Both the position numbers and the translations under genes were made by a program. DNA of 15,331 bases, taken from NCBI GenBank assembly GCA_030539415.1, contig JAUNSE010000012.1, positions 1 to 15,331 of the forward strand. The letters are read 5' to 3'. The notes under the pieces are model-generated. The model ran no database searches and had not been told where the DNA came from. It saw only the letters and a program-made list of their open reading frames with translations. Source of the stretch: Desulfovibrionaceae bacterium (GTDB taxonomy: Bacteria; Desulfobacterota; Desulfovibrionia; Desulfovibrionales; Desulfovibrionaceae). Of this stretch, positions 14,610 to 15,331 are shown one piece after another (positions within the stretch are counted from its first letter, which is position 1; every line of letters starts with the position of its first letter).

Positions 14610-14637
14610 ATTATATGTCGTGCTGATGAATTGTCAG
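14610..14637 (-). promoter_or_regulatory. Sigma-70-type promoter of eno with flanking inverted repeat
   Basis: On the minus strand CTGACA (14632-14637), a 16-base spacer and a perfect TATAAT (14610-14615) form a near-consensus promoter about 70 bases before the eno start. The -35 element overlaps the coaX stop codon. An inverted copy of the -35 hexamer lies just downstream of the -10 (CTGACA on the plus strand at 14603-14608), so the TATAAT box sits between the arms, which could be an operator. Confidence 0.7.
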
Positions 14638-15331
14638 ATAGTGTTCCGCGCCTGCCTTCCGGTCTGCTCGCGATAGAGCATTTCCAGTCCCTGCAGAAGG
14701 AGTCCCTTGCGCACTTCCTGCAGCGTCGGGCTCAGTCTGGCCAGCGTGGCGGCAAAGCCGCCGGTGCCGATTATTCTGCACGGTCCTTCCAGTCCGGCCG
14801 AAAGCCTGGCAGTCAGGCCGTCCACCATGCTGGCAAAGCCGAACAGGACACCGTGGCGTATGCTCGTGACCGTGTCTCTCCCCGGCGCCGGCTCGTCCGT
14901 GTCACACTCCAGGCTGACGCCGGGCAGCTTGGCCGTGGCGCCGGCCAGAGCGTTGAGAGCCGTCTGAGGCCCGGGGAAGATGAGACCGCCGAGATAGGCG
15001 TTATCCTGCACACAGTCAAATGTCACTGCCGTGCCGAAATCGATGACAATGAGCGACCTTGTCTGCGGATAAAGAACGCGGGCCGCATAGGCGGCCAGCA
15101 GACGGTCGGCGCCGACCTGCTCGGCTCTGAGATAGCGGTTTTCCAGCGGAATCGGCAGGTCTGCGGGGGTGAAGAATGTCGGGCAGCCCGCAAAGCGGGC
15201 GGCCGCTTCCCGGATGAGCTGGTCCATGGCCGGAACAACCGAGCACGCGACACAGGCGGCGAAGCGGATGCCTTCGGCCCCTGCGTGGCGGATCAGCGAG
15301 GCAAGAACCAGGCCCAGATTGTCGGATGTCT
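14634..15331 (-). CDS. coaX: Type III pantothenate kinase (CoaX), partial: 5' end beyond the window
   Basis: CoaX phosphorylates pantothenate in the first step of coenzyme A synthesis and belongs to the ASKHA fold. The frame is open to the right edge, giving about 231 residues. The first Met visible inside it (15225-15227) is internal, because TSDNLGLVLASLI upstream matches the family's conserved TSDE-L segment. Roughly the first 30 residues, including the N-terminal D-x-G-N-T phosphate loop, are outside the window. Visible features are the VACSVVPAM strand, DFGTAVTFD (second ASKHA phosphate motif), the GGLIFPG loop and ALNALAGATAKLP, then GGFAATLA. The stop codon overlaps the -35 box of the eno promoter. 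No frameshift is visible. Confidence 0.93.
   Translation of the reverse strand, partial: TSDNLGLVLASLIRHAGAEGIRFAACVACSVVPAMDQLIREAAARFAGCPTFFTPADLPIPLENRYLRAEQVGADRLLAAYAARVLYPQTRSLIVIDFGTAVTFDCVQDNAYLGGLIFPGPQTALNALAGATAKLPGVSLECDTDEPAPGRDTVTSIRHGVLFGFASMVDGLTARLSAGLEGPCRIIGTGGFAATLARLSPTLQEVRKGLLLQGLEMLYREQTGRQARNTI

Noticed and set aside
1..15331. CRISPR array, tRNA, rRNA or phage genes
   Set aside because: No regularly spaced repeats, no cloverleaf-like sequence and no integrase or structural phage genes were seen in either strand.

Overview
The window is GC-rich bacterial DNA, densely coded, with almost every gene on the minus strand. Enolase, FolD, ThiL, HemW, a UvrD/PcrA helicase and a type III pantothenate kinase point to an ordinary free-living or gut-associated bacterium. 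The style (high GC, CoaX-type pantothenate kinase, dipeptide-type binding protein, dense sugar-nucleotide genes) suggests a Desulfovibrionaceae-like deltaproteobacterium. That placement is a judgement from protein style, not from a marker gene.

Layout from left to right. Positions 1-53 are AT-rich (about 30% GC) and abruptly cut off a family-5 peptide-type ABC substrate-binding protein (minus, 27-758), so this gene is probably broken by an insertion or rearrangement. A 273-base divergent intergenic region (759-1031) separates it from hemW (plus, 1032-2249), the only plus-strand gene. hemW converges on a long minus-strand run. In transcription order, from the right edge leftwards, the run is: coaX (partial), eno, folD, a KdnB-like iron alcohol dehydrogenase, a DegT-family aminotransferase, a cytidylyltransferase-PseG fusion, an SpsF-type cytidylyltransferase, an unknown 171-aa protein, a 165-aa four-helix membrane protein, a UvrD/PcrA helicase, thiL and a class II aldolase. 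Most joints are tight (4-base overlap to about 50 bases), and start codons have visible Shine-Dalgarno sequences.

The most interesting block is 7419-12232. An oxidase resembling KdnB (Kdo 8-oxidase) is followed by a PLP sugar aminotransferase and two CMP-sugar synthetase-type domains, one of them fused to a PseG-like UDP-sugar hydrolase/glycosyltransferase domain. In Shewanella, oxidase plus aminotransferase plus CMP-transferase (kdnB, kdnA, kdsB) make CMP-8-amino-Kdo. The block here has the same logical order with different aminotransferase and cytidylyltransferase families plus an extra PseG-type step. It may make a CMP-activated amino-ulosonic acid of the Kdo8N/nonulosonate type for surface or flagellar glycans. 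No NeuB/PseI/KdsA-type synthase, dehydratase or dedicated transferase lies in the window, so the pathway cannot be closed from here.

Regulatory signals: a good sigma-70 promoter for eno overlaps the coaX stop codon and is flanked by an inverted repeat. GC-rich hairpins with short T tails lie between eno and folD. A cluster of three hairpins fills the largest gap inside the sugar block, between the KdnB-like gene and the aminotransferase. No tRNA, rRNA, CRISPR array or intact insertion sequence was recognised, and no gene-free stretch exceeds 300 bases.
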